A stretch of DNA of 10,567 bases from the NCBI GenBank assembly GCA_000997475.1, contig LCEC01000019.1, positions 1-10,567 of the forward strand. The letters are read 5' to 3'. The position numbers were made by a program, and so were the translations under genes. Below the pieces are notes generated by a model. It searched no databases. It was not told the DNA's origin and saw nothing but the letters and a program-made list of their open reading frames with translations. Origin of the DNA: Parcubacteria group bacterium GW2011_GWB1_42_6 (GTDB taxonomy: Bacteria; Patescibacteriota; Minisyncoccia; Portnoybacterales; GWB1-42-6). This document shows positions 1 through 4,813 of this stretch, one piece after another (position 1 is the first letter of the stretch; every line of letters begins with the position of its first letter).

Positions 1-144
1 AAAGTCGTTCGCGCGGCATTGCAGCACGCCGTGAGCGCGGCCTCTATGCTTCTGACAACCGAAGCGGTTGTAACAGATCTGCCCAAAAAAGAAGACAAGG
101 GCTCAATGGGTATGCCGGGCGGCATGCCGGGAATGGATTACTAG
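1..144 (+). CDS. groL: Chaperonin GroEL, C-terminal end (partial)
   Basis: This is the last 47 codons of the 60-kDa chaperonin GroEL, the ATP-driven folding ring that works with GroES in the cytoplasm. The reading frame is open from the first base and ends at TAG 142-144. The visible part matches the family end: a helix of the type RAALQHAVSAASMLLTTEAV, then VTDLPKKED, then the flexible Gly-Met tail (GMPGGMPGMDY) that lines the folding cavity. The tail is short but normal. The gene begins outside the window, so nothing can be said about its promoter or a groES partner. A rho-independent terminator follows 33 nt after the stop, so groEL is the last gene of its transcript. The assignment is very secure from the tail alone. 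Confidence 0.97.
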   Translation, partial: KVVRAALQHAVSAASMLLTTEAVVTDLPKKEDKGSMGMPGGMPGMDY

Positions 145-177
145 GATCAGTTTATCAGTTGGTTAGTTTGTCAGTTA

Positions 178-209
178 AAAACCCTCGCTTTCCGGCGAGG
201 GTTTTGGTT
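178..209 (+). terminator. Rho-independent terminator after groEL
   Basis: CCCTCGC (182-188) pairs with GCGAGGG (195-201) around the loop TTTCCG. Flanking AAAA (178-181) pairs with TTTT (202-205). The T tract is short (four T, then GGTTT), so termination strength is uncertain. The position just after groEL fits. Confidence 0.85.
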
Positions 210-210
210 T

Positions 211-240
211 CCCCCTCTTAGAATAAGAGGGGGTTGGGGG
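211..240. repeat. Perfect 10-bp palindrome plus G-rich tail
   Basis: CCCCCTCTTA (211-220) and TAAGAGGGGG (224-233) form a perfect 10-bp stem with a 3-nt loop, followed by TTGGGGG. There is no T tract, so it is not a second classical terminator. It resembles the C/G-rich palindromic remnants scattered in many small genomes. Copy number in this genome cannot be judged from one window. The rest of 241-405 holds AT-rich DNA with short TTTGAG repeats near 360 and no gene that I can see. Confidence 0.5.
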
Positions 241-405
241 AGTTATTTCCTTGAAATATAAATGTGATTATTTTATATATTGAATTGTCATCCCCGCTAA
301 ATATTTTTTGGGCGTCTTTTCTTGCCAAGAACTTGGGTTTAGGATAAAATTTTTATGAGTTTGAGTTTGAGATTGGCTATTTGCTATTTGCCATAAGCTA
401 TTTCT

Positions 406-482
406 GGAGAGGTCGCATAGAGGCCGAGTGCGCTCGCTTGGCCACCGCCTATGGCGGGGTTCCGCCCAAAGGCGGAAAAAGC
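406..482 (+). pseudogene. 5' half of a tRNA-Ser, interrupted in the anticodon loop
   Basis: Positions 406-441 match the first 36 nt of a serine tRNA: acceptor strand GGAGAGG (406-412), D arm, 5' anticodon stem CTCGC, then TTGG of the anticodon loop. Bases 411-441 are identical to 728-758 of the intact tRNA-Ser downstream. After TTGG comes a 36-nt double-hairpin insert (442-477), then AAAGC (478-482), which is the continuation of the anticodon loop and the start of the 3' anticodon stem. There the tRNA breaks off and the GIY-YIG gene begins at 486. The acceptor strand differs from that of the intact tRNA (GGAAGGG). It is complementary to the 3' fragment at 898-904, so these two pieces probably come from one former gene. 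Confidence 0.8.
442..477. repeat. Double-hairpin insert in tRNA-Ser fragment, copy 1
   Basis: This 36-nt unit sits where the anticodon loop should continue. It contains two hairpins: CCGCC-TAT-GGCGG (445-457) and TTCCGCC-CAAA-GGCGGAA (460-477). The same unit, one base shorter, lies at 843-877. With flanking tRNA sequence, the shared stretch is 427-482 versus 828-882 and differs by a single C. It codes for nothing evident and has no T tract. It looks like a small palindromic mobile repeat; the exact insertion boundaries are ambiguous because the insert ends in AA next to AAAGC. Confidence 0.75.
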
Positions 483-485
483 TTT

Positions 486-737
486 ATGTATTATGCTTAT
501 GTAATCGAAAACAAAGCAGGAAAGCATTATATCGGTTCAACTTCGGATTTAGTTCAGCGTTTGCGTCATCACAACAGCGGAGCGAACAGATCGACAAAAA
601 ACAAGGGACCATGGATTATTGTGTATAGCGAAGAATTTGCTGACAAGAAAGATGCTTGGCTCAGAGAAAGGCAGATAAAGAAATATAAAGGTGGCGAAGC
701 ATTCAAAAAATTAATATATCATGGAAGGGTCGCATAG
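486..737 (+). CDS. Single-domain GIY-YIG nuclease-family protein
   Basis: An 83-residue protein made of one GIY-YIG domain, the fold of UvrC and of some homing endonucleases, which cut DNA with a metal held by a conserved Glu. Visible motifs are the first strand YYAYVIE (residues 2-8, the 'GIY' part), KHYIGSTSDL (13-22, 'YIG'), R25/R27 after it, and E61 in WLRERQIKKYK (58-68), the expected metal-binding Glu. No DNA-recognition domain is attached, as is usual in this stand-alone group, whose targets are mostly unknown. I chose ATG 486. The frame is open back to 381, but residues before 486 would only translate a tRNA fragment. GGCGG at 471-475, inside the hairpin insert, is the only SD-like sequence. 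The C-terminus is odd: the last codons and the stop (735-737) lie inside the tRNA-Ser gene. Confidence 0.88.
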   Translation: MYYAYVIENKAGKHYIGSTSDLVQRLRHHNSGANRSTKNKGPWIIVYSEEFADKKDAWLRERQIKKYKGGEAFKKLIYHGRVA

Positions 738-810
738 AGGCCGAGTGCGCTCGCTTGGAAAGCGGGTATACCGCAAGGTATCGAGGGTTCGAATCCCTCC
801 CCTTCCGCCA
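723..810 (+). tRNA. tRNA-Ser, anticodon GGA
   Basis: An 88-nt class II tRNA. The acceptor GGAAGGG (723-729) pairs with CCCTTCC (800-806), followed by discriminator G and an encoded CCA end (808-810). The D stem is GCA/TGC. The anticodon stem CTCGC (750-754)/GCGGG (762-766) encloses loop TTGGAAA with anticodon GGA at 757-759, reading UCC and UCU. The long variable arm TATACC-GCAA-GGTATC is the serine hallmark. The T arm is GAGGG-TTCGAAT-CCCTC. All stems close, so this copy looks functional. Its first 15 nt overlap the 3' end of the GIY-YIG gene, and broken copies of the same tRNA lie on both sides. Confidence 0.96.
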
Positions 811-816
811 ATCTAT

Positions 817-907
817 CATAGGGGTCAAGTGCGCTCGCTTGGCCACCGCCTATGGCGGGGTTCCGCCAAAGGCGGAAAAAGCGGGTTCGAATCCCTCCCT
901 CTCCGCA
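817..907 (+). pseudogene. Degenerate tRNA-Ser with anticodon-loop insert and lost variable arm
   Basis: From 817 the sequence follows the tRNA-Ser D arm with three substitutions (CATAGGGGTCAAGTGC against CATAGAGGCCGAGTGC). It then matches the anticodon stem up to TTGG (839-842), carries the double-hairpin insert (843-877), and resumes with AAAGCGGG. There it jumps straight to TTCGAATCCCTC (886-897), losing about 21 nt that hold the variable arm and the 5' T stem. The deletion ends are short GGGT repeats present in the intact gene. It ends with CCTCTCC (898-904), G and CA, a shortened CCA. A 5' acceptor strand is missing. It cannot fold as a serine tRNA, but its 3' acceptor strand is complementary to GGAGAGG at 406-412. 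Confidence 0.75.
843..877. repeat. Double-hairpin insert in tRNA-Ser fragment, copy 2
   Basis: The second copy of the unit at 442-477, 35 nt, identical except for one missing C (CCGCC-AAA against CCGCC-CAAA). Hairpins are CCGCC/GGCGG (846-858) and TTCCGCC/GGCGGAA (861-877). It occupies the same position in the anticodon loop as copy 1, which points to duplication of an already interrupted tRNA rather than two independent insertions. Confidence 0.75.
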
Positions 908-950
908 GTGATAACGAAGGAGAGCTTCGAGCCGGTTCTTTTAAACTTAT

Positions 951-1042
951 TGGAGACAGCGTTTTAAATCTTTTTGTAAAGGATTCGGAATGCTGTCTCT
1001 AAAATTTCGGTAAAATGCCGGATGCTTGGCAATGCTGCCAAG
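951..1042 (+). promoter_or_regulatory. Two stem-loops upstream of the gene at 1067
   Basis: GAGACAGC (953-960) pairs with GCTGTCTC (992-999). It extends by T-A and a G-T wobble to about 10 bp across a 31-nt loop. A second hairpin, CTTGGCA-ATGC-TGCCAAG (1025-1042), ends 14 nt before the SD. They could be leader structures of the downstream mRNA. I see no convincing -35/-10 pair, so the transcript start, and whether both hairpins are transcribed, is unknown. Confidence 0.4.
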
Positions 1043-1066
1043 TCAAATAGACAGCGAGGAGGATTT

Positions 1067-1618
1067 ATGGAACGCTGGAACAAAACTACGATGATGTGGG
1101 GAGCTCGGGACGCGGTTATTGATTTGGAAACGAATATCCCGAGGTCAAAATCTCCAGGAGATTTTCATAAAATCGACTGGATCGAAGCGACATCTTTGCC
1201 TGATCGAGAAGGACGATTGAAACTTTCAATGTGGAGTTTGGGTTTGAGAAGTAAAAGAACCAAAGAAAAAATTCGTCTCCGGGTTTTGGAGGGGCTGAAA
1301 AGCGGTATTGGCAAAGAATATCTTTATCGCGGCCAGACCGATAAGGATTATTTCTTTGTCGGGCTAAGCGAAGACGGTATGCTTGAAGTTCAGTTCTTTC
1401 TTGAAAACGGCGATGGTTTCTGTGATGCCGTAATTGAAATAGTCAGAACAGTTTTTCGTATCTTTGGCGTGGAAGACGAATATACCTACGCCCTGAGTTT
1501 TTTCAAGTTGAAGCAAGAAACTTTTTTCAAATTTCGCGACGCGTGGATTCCGTTCATTGACTATCTCAAAATGAGCCACCATCTTCATGTTGTTCCTTCC
1601 GGATGCGAAGAAGATTGA
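1067..1618 (+). CDS. Hypothetical protein, 183 aa, unrecognised
   Basis: I do not recognise this family. ATG 1067 is chosen because AGGAGG (1057-1062) lies 4 nt upstream. An in-frame ATG at 1022 would run through a hairpin and lacks an SD. The protein is soluble-looking, with no signal peptide or membrane segment. The N-terminal third is basic and Trp-containing (MERWNK, DWIEATSL, RLKLSMWSLGLRSKRTKEKIR). The middle has acidic beta-type stretches (EYLYRGQTDKDYFFVGLSED, MLEVQFFLENGDG). The C-terminus is aromatic-rich and helical, ending SHHLHVVPSGCEED. It stands alone, with a structured upstream region and its own terminator 17 nt after the stop. Together with the gene at 4232 it forms a class of self-contained SD-led orphans. 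No function can be proposed. Confidence 0.8.
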   Translation: MERWNKTTMMWGARDAVIDLETNIPRSKSPGDFHKIDWIEATSLPDREGRLKLSMWSLGLRSKRTKEKIRLRVLEGLKSGIGKEYLYRGQTDKDYFFVGLSEDGMLEVQFFLENGDGFCDAVIEIVRTVFRIFGVEDEYTYALSFFKLKQETFFKFRDAWIPFIDYLKMSHHLHVVPSGCEED

Positions 1619-1635
1619 TGACTCGGATATTTTTC

Positions 1636-1664
1636 AAAGCCATTCCAACCGGAATGGCTTTTTT
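1636..1664 (+). terminator. Rho-independent terminator after the 183-aa orphan gene
   Basis: AGCCATTCC (1638-1646) pairs with GGAATGGCT (1651-1659) around loop AACC, followed by a run of six T (1659-1664). A perfect 9-bp stem with a T tract is a textbook terminator. Confidence 0.93.
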
Positions 1665-1688
1665 CTATGCCAAGAATCGGCTTTGTTG

Positions 1689-1694
1689 TATAAT
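1689..1694 (+). promoter_or_regulatory. TATAAT -10 box giving a probable leaderless mRNA
   Basis: A perfect TATAAT ends 6 nt before ATG 1701, so transcription would start at or next to the A of the start codon. No clear -35 box lies 16-18 bp upstream. There is no SD, which fits leaderless translation. Confidence 0.6.
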
Positions 1695-1700
1695 GGATTT

Positions 1701-1853
1701 ATGAAAAATCGATCTTTCGCCAACCTTGCCGTATTCGCAATTTTTTTCGGCATCGCGCTGGTTGAGGCTTTGCGAAATCAGAATTGGCTTGAGGCGCTGT
1801 TGTTTGCGGCCTTGGGAATTTTATCTCTTTGGGCGGATTTTAAGAAAAAATAA
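1701..1853 (+). CDS. Small two-helix membrane protein, 50 aa
   Basis: A 50-residue protein with two likely membrane helices (about residues 8-24 and 29-47) joined by a short polar turn (RNQN). It ends in a basic tail, ADFKKK, which suggests both ends face the cytoplasm. I chose ATG 1701 because the consensus -10 box is directly in front and the open frame further upstream crosses a terminator. The next gene starts 1 nt after its stop, so the two are almost certainly co-transcribed and the products may act together. Family not recognised. The small size lowers confidence, but the hydrophobic pattern, promoter and tight spacing support a real gene. Confidence 0.7.
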   Translation: MKNRSFANLAVFAIFFGIALVEALRNQNWLEALLFAALGILSLWADFKKK

Positions 1854-1854
1854 A

Positions 1855-2556
1855 ATGGAATTGCCTTTGCGGTATTCTTATCTTTTTCTTTGCTTGATCT
1901 TGAGCTTTTTTTGGCTTTTGTTTTTTTTGGTTCGCGAAGATTTGCGCCGGGAAATGATCTGGGCGAGCTTTTTGGGCTTGCCTTTCGGTTTCATTGATTA
2001 TTTTCTGGTGCCCGAATATTGGCATCCGGAATCTCTTTTTTCGTTGATGGAAAAATATGGAGTGGGGCTGGAAAGCTTCGTTTTTCTTTTCCTGATGTCG
2101 GGAATTGTTTCCGTCATCTATGAATTTTTGGAAGGAATAAGAACAAAAAGAGTTTCCGGCAAAAAGAAAAAATTCGGTTTTTTGCCTTTGTTTTTGGCGA
2201 TGGCTTCTTTTTTCGTTTTGGTTTTGCTGTTTTCTTTGGAAGCGATCTACGGCTTTATGTTAGCGGGGCTGATCGGGGCGCTGGGAATTCTTTATCTGCG
2301 CAGGGATCTTTTGAAGCAAATTTCTTTTAGCGCTTTTTTCTTCGCTTTTTTCTATTTCGCGGTTTTTTTCCTGACGATCAAAATTTTTCCCGGCATTGTG
2401 GAAGTTTTTTACAATTTGGAAAATACTTGGGGCGTTTTGGTTTTGGGCGTGCCGCTGGAAGAATTGGCCGTCGGATTTTTTGTCGGAGCTTTTTGGTCGG
2501 CGTTTTATGAATGCGCGCAATCTTATCATCTGCTGAAGTCTGACTTCAGCAGATAG
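1855..2556 (+). CDS. Polytopic membrane protein, lycopene-cyclase-domain-like, with internal duplication
   Basis: A 233-residue, strongly hydrophobic protein with about six or seven membrane helices. Two halves repeat the same pattern without gaps: GVGLES (69-74) with YE at 89-90, and GVPLEE (198-203) with YE at 218-219. The PLEE motif, the PEYWHP stretch (53-58) and the two-fold three-helix layout recall the CrtYc/CrtYd-type lycopene cyclase domains of archaea and actinobacteria. That assignment is from memory of the family and is moderate at best; no carotenoid gene is nearby. Start ATG 1855 was chosen because it lies 1 nt after the stop of the 50-aa gene; the frame upstream is out-of-frame coding. 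The last residues (about LLKSDFSR) and the stop are encoded by the palindrome/tandem repeat, so the natural C-terminus may have been altered. Confidence 0.75.
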   Translation: MELPLRYSYLFLCLILSFFWLLFFLVREDLRREMIWASFLGLPFGFIDYFLVPEYWHPESLFSLMEKYGVGLESFVFLFLMSGIVSVIYEFLEGIRTKRVSGKKKKFGFLPLFLAMASFFVLVLLFSLEAIYGFMLAGLIGALGILYLRRDLLKQISFSAFFFAFFYFAVFFLTIKIFPGIVEVFYNLENTWGVLVLGVPLEELAVGFFVGAFWSAFYECAQSYHLLKSDFSR

Positions 2557-2590
2557 TTAAGTCTGACTTCAGCAGATAGTTATTTTTTTT
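2528..2590 (+). terminator. Palindrome with tandemly duplicated arm and T run
   Basis: ATCTGCTGAAGTC (2528-2540) and GACTTCAGCAGAT (2542-2554) form a perfect 13-bp inverted repeat with a 1-nt centre. A 23-bp unit starting in its left arm (2536-2558) is repeated exactly at 2559-2581, then T8 follows (2583-2590). The left arm can therefore pair with either of two identical right arms; the distal one sits 5 nt from the T run. It overlaps the stop codon of the membrane gene. Confidence 0.7.
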
Positions 2591-2595
2591 ATAAT
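2590..2595 (+). promoter_or_regulatory. TATAAT -10 box of the malic enzyme gene
   Basis: A consensus TATAAT emerges from the T run and ends 18 nt before ATG 2614, predicting a leader of roughly 10 nt. No good -35 box is visible at the right spacing, because that region is the tandem repeat. Confidence 0.5.
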
Positions 2596-2613
2596 TAAAT
2601 CCAAGAAAAAACC

Positions 2614-3765
2614 ATGGATTATAAAGAAGAATCGCTAAAAAGGCATTTGGAGTTTGGGGGCAAAATCGAAATCAAAAATAAATTTCCTTCCATTAAGACC
2701 AAAGATGATTTGAGCGTTGCCTACACGCCGGGCGTGGCGGCGGTTTCGTCGCTTTTGGCGAAAGAACCGGCCAAATCGCGCGATTACTCGATCAAGGGCA
2801 ATACGATTGCGGTTGTTTCGGACGGTTCGGCTGTTTTGGGGCTTGGCAATATCGGGCCTTACGGGGCGCTTCCCGTGATGGAAGGCAAGGCTTTGCTTTT
2901 TAAAGAATTCGGCAATGTTGATGCCTATCCGATTGTTTTGGCCGCGCAGGACGCGGAGGAGATAATAAAAACCGTAAAAAACATTTCGCCGACTTTCGGG
3001 GGGATAAATCTGGAGGATATTTCGTCTCCGCGGTGTTTTGAAATCGAGGATAGGCTGATAAAAGAATTGGATATCCCCGTTTTTCACGACGACCAGCATG
3101 GAACGGCGATCGTGGTTTTGGCGGCGCTGATTAACAGTTTGAAATTGGTTGAGAAAAAGAAAGAAAATATCAAAATCACGATTTCGGGCGCGGGAGCCGC
3201 GGGTATTGCCACGGCAAGGCTTCTTGCTAAATTCGGCGTCAAAAATATTATTCTGGTCGATTCAAAAGGGATTGTTTCAAAAAGCCGCGGCGATTTGAAC
3301 GAGATAAAAACCAAGATGCTGGAAATAACCAACCCCGAAAATATCGAGGGCGGGCTGGAGAATTCCTTGAAAAACTCCGATGTTTTTATCGGTGTCAGCG
3401 CGCCGGAAATATTAAAGCCGGAATTTATCAAATCAATGTCCCAAAAACCCGTTATATTCGCCATGGCCAATCCCGTTCCCGAAATTATGCCCGAAGAAGC
3501 GAAAAAAGCCGGAGCTTTCATTATCGGCACGGGCAGAAGCGATTTTCCCAATCAAATTAACAATGTTTTGGTTTTCCCCGGTTTGTTTAGGGGAATATTG
3601 GATAATAAAATCAAATTAATCACCGATGAAATGAAGATCGCCGCGGCTCAAACACTGGCCGATTATTTGCCGCAAGATGAATTAAATGCGGAAAGAATTC
3701 TGCCCGGCGTCTTGGACAAAAACGTGGCCAGATCAATCGCCCAAAAAATGGCCGATTTTAAATAA
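2614..3765 (+). CDS. Malic enzyme, short form (oxaloacetate-decarboxylating, NAD(P)-dependent)
   Basis: A 383-residue cytoplasmic enzyme that oxidatively decarboxylates malate to pyruvate and CO2 with reduction of NAD(P). Visible family motifs are SVAYTPGVA (34-42, catalytic Tyr37), GNIGPYGALPVMEGKALLFK (78-97, catalytic Lys92), NLEDISSPRC (132-141, Glu134/Asp135 metal site), HDDQHGTAIV (158-167), the Rossmann loop GAGAAG (192-197), MANPVPEI (284-291) and GTGRSDFPNQINNVLVFPG (305-323). The length matches the single-domain bacterial/archaeal form; there is no phosphotransacetylase-like C-terminal domain as in long MaeB. Asp216 at the end of the second Rossmann strand hints at NAD but does not settle the cofactor. 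There is no SD. A TATAAT lies 18 nt upstream, and a small membrane protein gene follows after 16 nt. Confidence 0.95.
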   Translation: MDYKEESLKRHLEFGGKIEIKNKFPSIKTKDDLSVAYTPGVAAVSSLLAKEPAKSRDYSIKGNTIAVVSDGSAVLGLGNIGPYGALPVMEGKALLFKEFGNVDAYPIVLAAQDAEEIIKTVKNISPTFGGINLEDISSPRCFEIEDRLIKELDIPVFHDDQHGTAIVVLAALINSLKLVEKKKENIKITISGAGAAGIATARLLAKFGVKNIILVDSKGIVSKSRGDLNEIKTKMLEITNPENIEGGLENSLKNSDVFIGVSAPEILKPEFIKSMSQKPVIFAMANPVPEIMPEEAKKAGAFIIGTGRSDFPNQINNVLVFPGLFRGILDNKIKLITDEMKIAAAQTLADYLPQDELNAERILPGVLDKNVARSIAQKMADFK

Positions 3766-3781
3766 TAAACCGTTTATTTTC

Positions 3782-4111
3782 ATGAATAAATTTATTTTTT
3801 ATTTTCCCAGGATTTTATCTGTTTTAATCGTTTCTTTTTTTGCCGTGTTTATTTTGGAAGGATTAGATCCGGATTTCGGCTGGCAAGATTCAGCAATGCA
3901 CGCGGTTCTGGCTTTAATCGCTTCGGCGGCAGCGGTTCTGGCCTGGAAAAAACCCAAAATCGGCGGGTGGATTTTTATTGTTTTCGGGATTCTATTTTCA
4001 TTGAGAGGCGTCTTCAGTTCGGAATGGCCGGTTGCCGTTATTGTCGGCGGGGTTCCTTTGATAGCGGGGATTTTATTTTTGGTCGGCGGATATGGATCAA
4101 AACAAGATTAA
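3782..4111 (+). CDS. Small four-helix membrane protein, 109 aa
   Basis: A hydrophobic protein with about four membrane helices: residues 4-22, 35-54, 58-75 and 82-103. Conserved-looking features are the Pro-Arg at the first helix (FPRILSVLI), a charged loop before the second (EGLDPDFGWQDSAMHAV), and WKKPKIGGW between helices 2 and 3. Small proteins with the layout 'RILSxL...HxxPsxx...AWkwxxxGG' are common in Patescibacteria and carry only DUF names; I believe this is one but cannot name the family with certainty. ATG 3782 starts the hydrophobic part; the open frame upstream overlaps the malic enzyme gene. It follows that gene by 16 nt without terminator or SD, so it is probably co-transcribed. 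Function unknown. Confidence 0.75.
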   Translation: MNKFIFYFPRILSVLIVSFFAVFILEGLDPDFGWQDSAMHAVLALIASAAAVLAWKKPKIGGWIFIVFGILFSLRGVFSSEWPVAVIVGGVPLIAGILFLVGGYGSKQD

Positions 4112-4132
4112 TTGACAGCGCATTTCCTTTTC

Positions 4133-4161
4133 TTGACTTTATCAGCTCTTCCGTATTATAT
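4133..4161 (+). promoter_or_regulatory. Sigma-70-type promoter for the 181-aa orphan gene
   Basis: TTGACT (4133-4138), 17-bp spacer, TTATAT (4156-4161). This gives a leader of roughly 65 nt before ATG 4232. The -35 matches consensus in five of six positions; the -10 could also be read as overlapping TATTAT or TATATT with less good spacing. Confidence 0.65.
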
Positions 4162-4231
4162 TGGTATATCAAAAAGGATCATAAACAGCACCTTTTATCT
4201 CAAATAAATATTCAGGAGAAAGGGGAAGAAA

Positions 4232-4777
4232 ATGTCTTTGATGCTGGAAGAAGTCAAAAAGGTTTTTCCTTCGGCGCAGTGGTCGCGGGGAGATTTTCAA
4301 AAACTTCCCGTGAGTGTTTTGAGGCACGGAGGAGGAAACCTAAAGATAACCCCCATTTCTTATTCAGTCGGTTATCCTTTTGTGGGCAATGCCAAATGCC
4401 TTCAAAGAATGATTTGCCCGAATTATCTTCCTCGCGTATGGGGAGAATCTCTCGCGCCTTGGCCATGGTTTGTGGCGATGGTCGGGGCAAATAGAGAAGA
4501 CGCGAATTTTATAATGGAAAATCCGAGCCGAACCGACTGGCTGAATTTTTTTTACTTGGTTTTTGCCGATGAAAACGGAGCCTGTTTTTTCCGGATCCAT
4601 CGCAATGGAAAAGAGGAAATGTTAAATGGTTTTGATTTTTTGTACGAGTATTACGGAAAATTTTCCTCAAGGCCGATTTTAAAAGCGCAAGCGTGGAAAA
4701 TCAAATGGCCTTCGATCGAAAAACTGTTGGACGGAGATCCGAAATATCCGGTTATCGGATCGGTGCTGCTCCTTTAG
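4232..4777 (+). CDS. Hypothetical protein, 181 aa, unrecognised
   Basis: I do not recognise this family. ATG 4232 is preceded by a purine-rich ribosome-binding stretch with AGGAG (4214-4218) and AAAGGGG (4219-4225); a second ATG at 4241 is possible. There is no signal peptide or membrane helix. The middle is rich in aromatic and Cys/Pro residues (SVGYPFVGNAKCLQRMICPN, GESLAPWPWFVAMVG), and C58 and C63 could bind a metal. The C-terminal half has beta-like aromatic stretches (WLNFFYLVFADENGACFFRI, FDFLYEYYGKF). It has its own promoter, long leader and terminator. This self-contained layout matches the gene at 1067, although I see no sequence similarity between the two proteins. Confidence 0.8.
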   Translation: MSLMLEEVKKVFPSAQWSRGDFQKLPVSVLRHGGGNLKITPISYSVGYPFVGNAKCLQRMICPNYLPRVWGESLAPWPWFVAMVGANREDANFIMENPSRTDWLNFFYLVFADENGACFFRIHRNGKEEMLNGFDFLYEYYGKFSSRPILKAQAWKIKWPSIEKLLDGDPKYPVIGSVLLL

Positions 4778-4813
4778 GGTCTCCTGCGGGGCGGATAATT
4801 CTTGAATAAAGCC

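Noticed and set aside
211..240. Second rho-independent terminator after groEL
   Set aside because: The stem is perfect but followed by TTGGGGG rather than a T tract; listed as a repeat instead.
406..482. Group I or archaeal-type intron in tRNA-Ser
   Set aside because: The insert is only about 36 nt, with no group I core and no clear bulge-helix-bulge, and the tRNA does not continue after AAAGC in this copy.
381..485. Upstream extension of the GIY-YIG frame from ATG 381
   Set aside because: Its residues are a translation of the tRNA-Ser fragment and hairpin insert; the nuclease domain starts at the ATG at 486.
721..1002. Open frames across the tRNA locus (721-1002 and 755-967)
   Set aside because: They translate tRNA-Ser and its degenerate copy (for example the SRVRIPPLPP type of peptide) and have no coding features.
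2536..2581. Possible CRISPR array
   Set aside because: Only two adjacent 23-bp units with no spacers; it is a tandem duplication within a palindrome.
2635..3551. Long minus-strand frames opposite the malic enzyme gene
   Set aside because: Antisense shadows of a highly conserved plus-strand gene, without SD or recognisable domains.
4112..4140. TTGACA at 4112-4117 as the -35 of the 181-aa gene
   Set aside because: At 17-bp spacing it meets GACTTT, not a -10; the TTGACT at 4133 pairs much better.
3967..4494. Open frame overlapping the small membrane protein and the 181-aa gene
   Set aside because: It crosses a gene end, a promoter and an SD in another frame, and has no own ribosome-binding site or domain.
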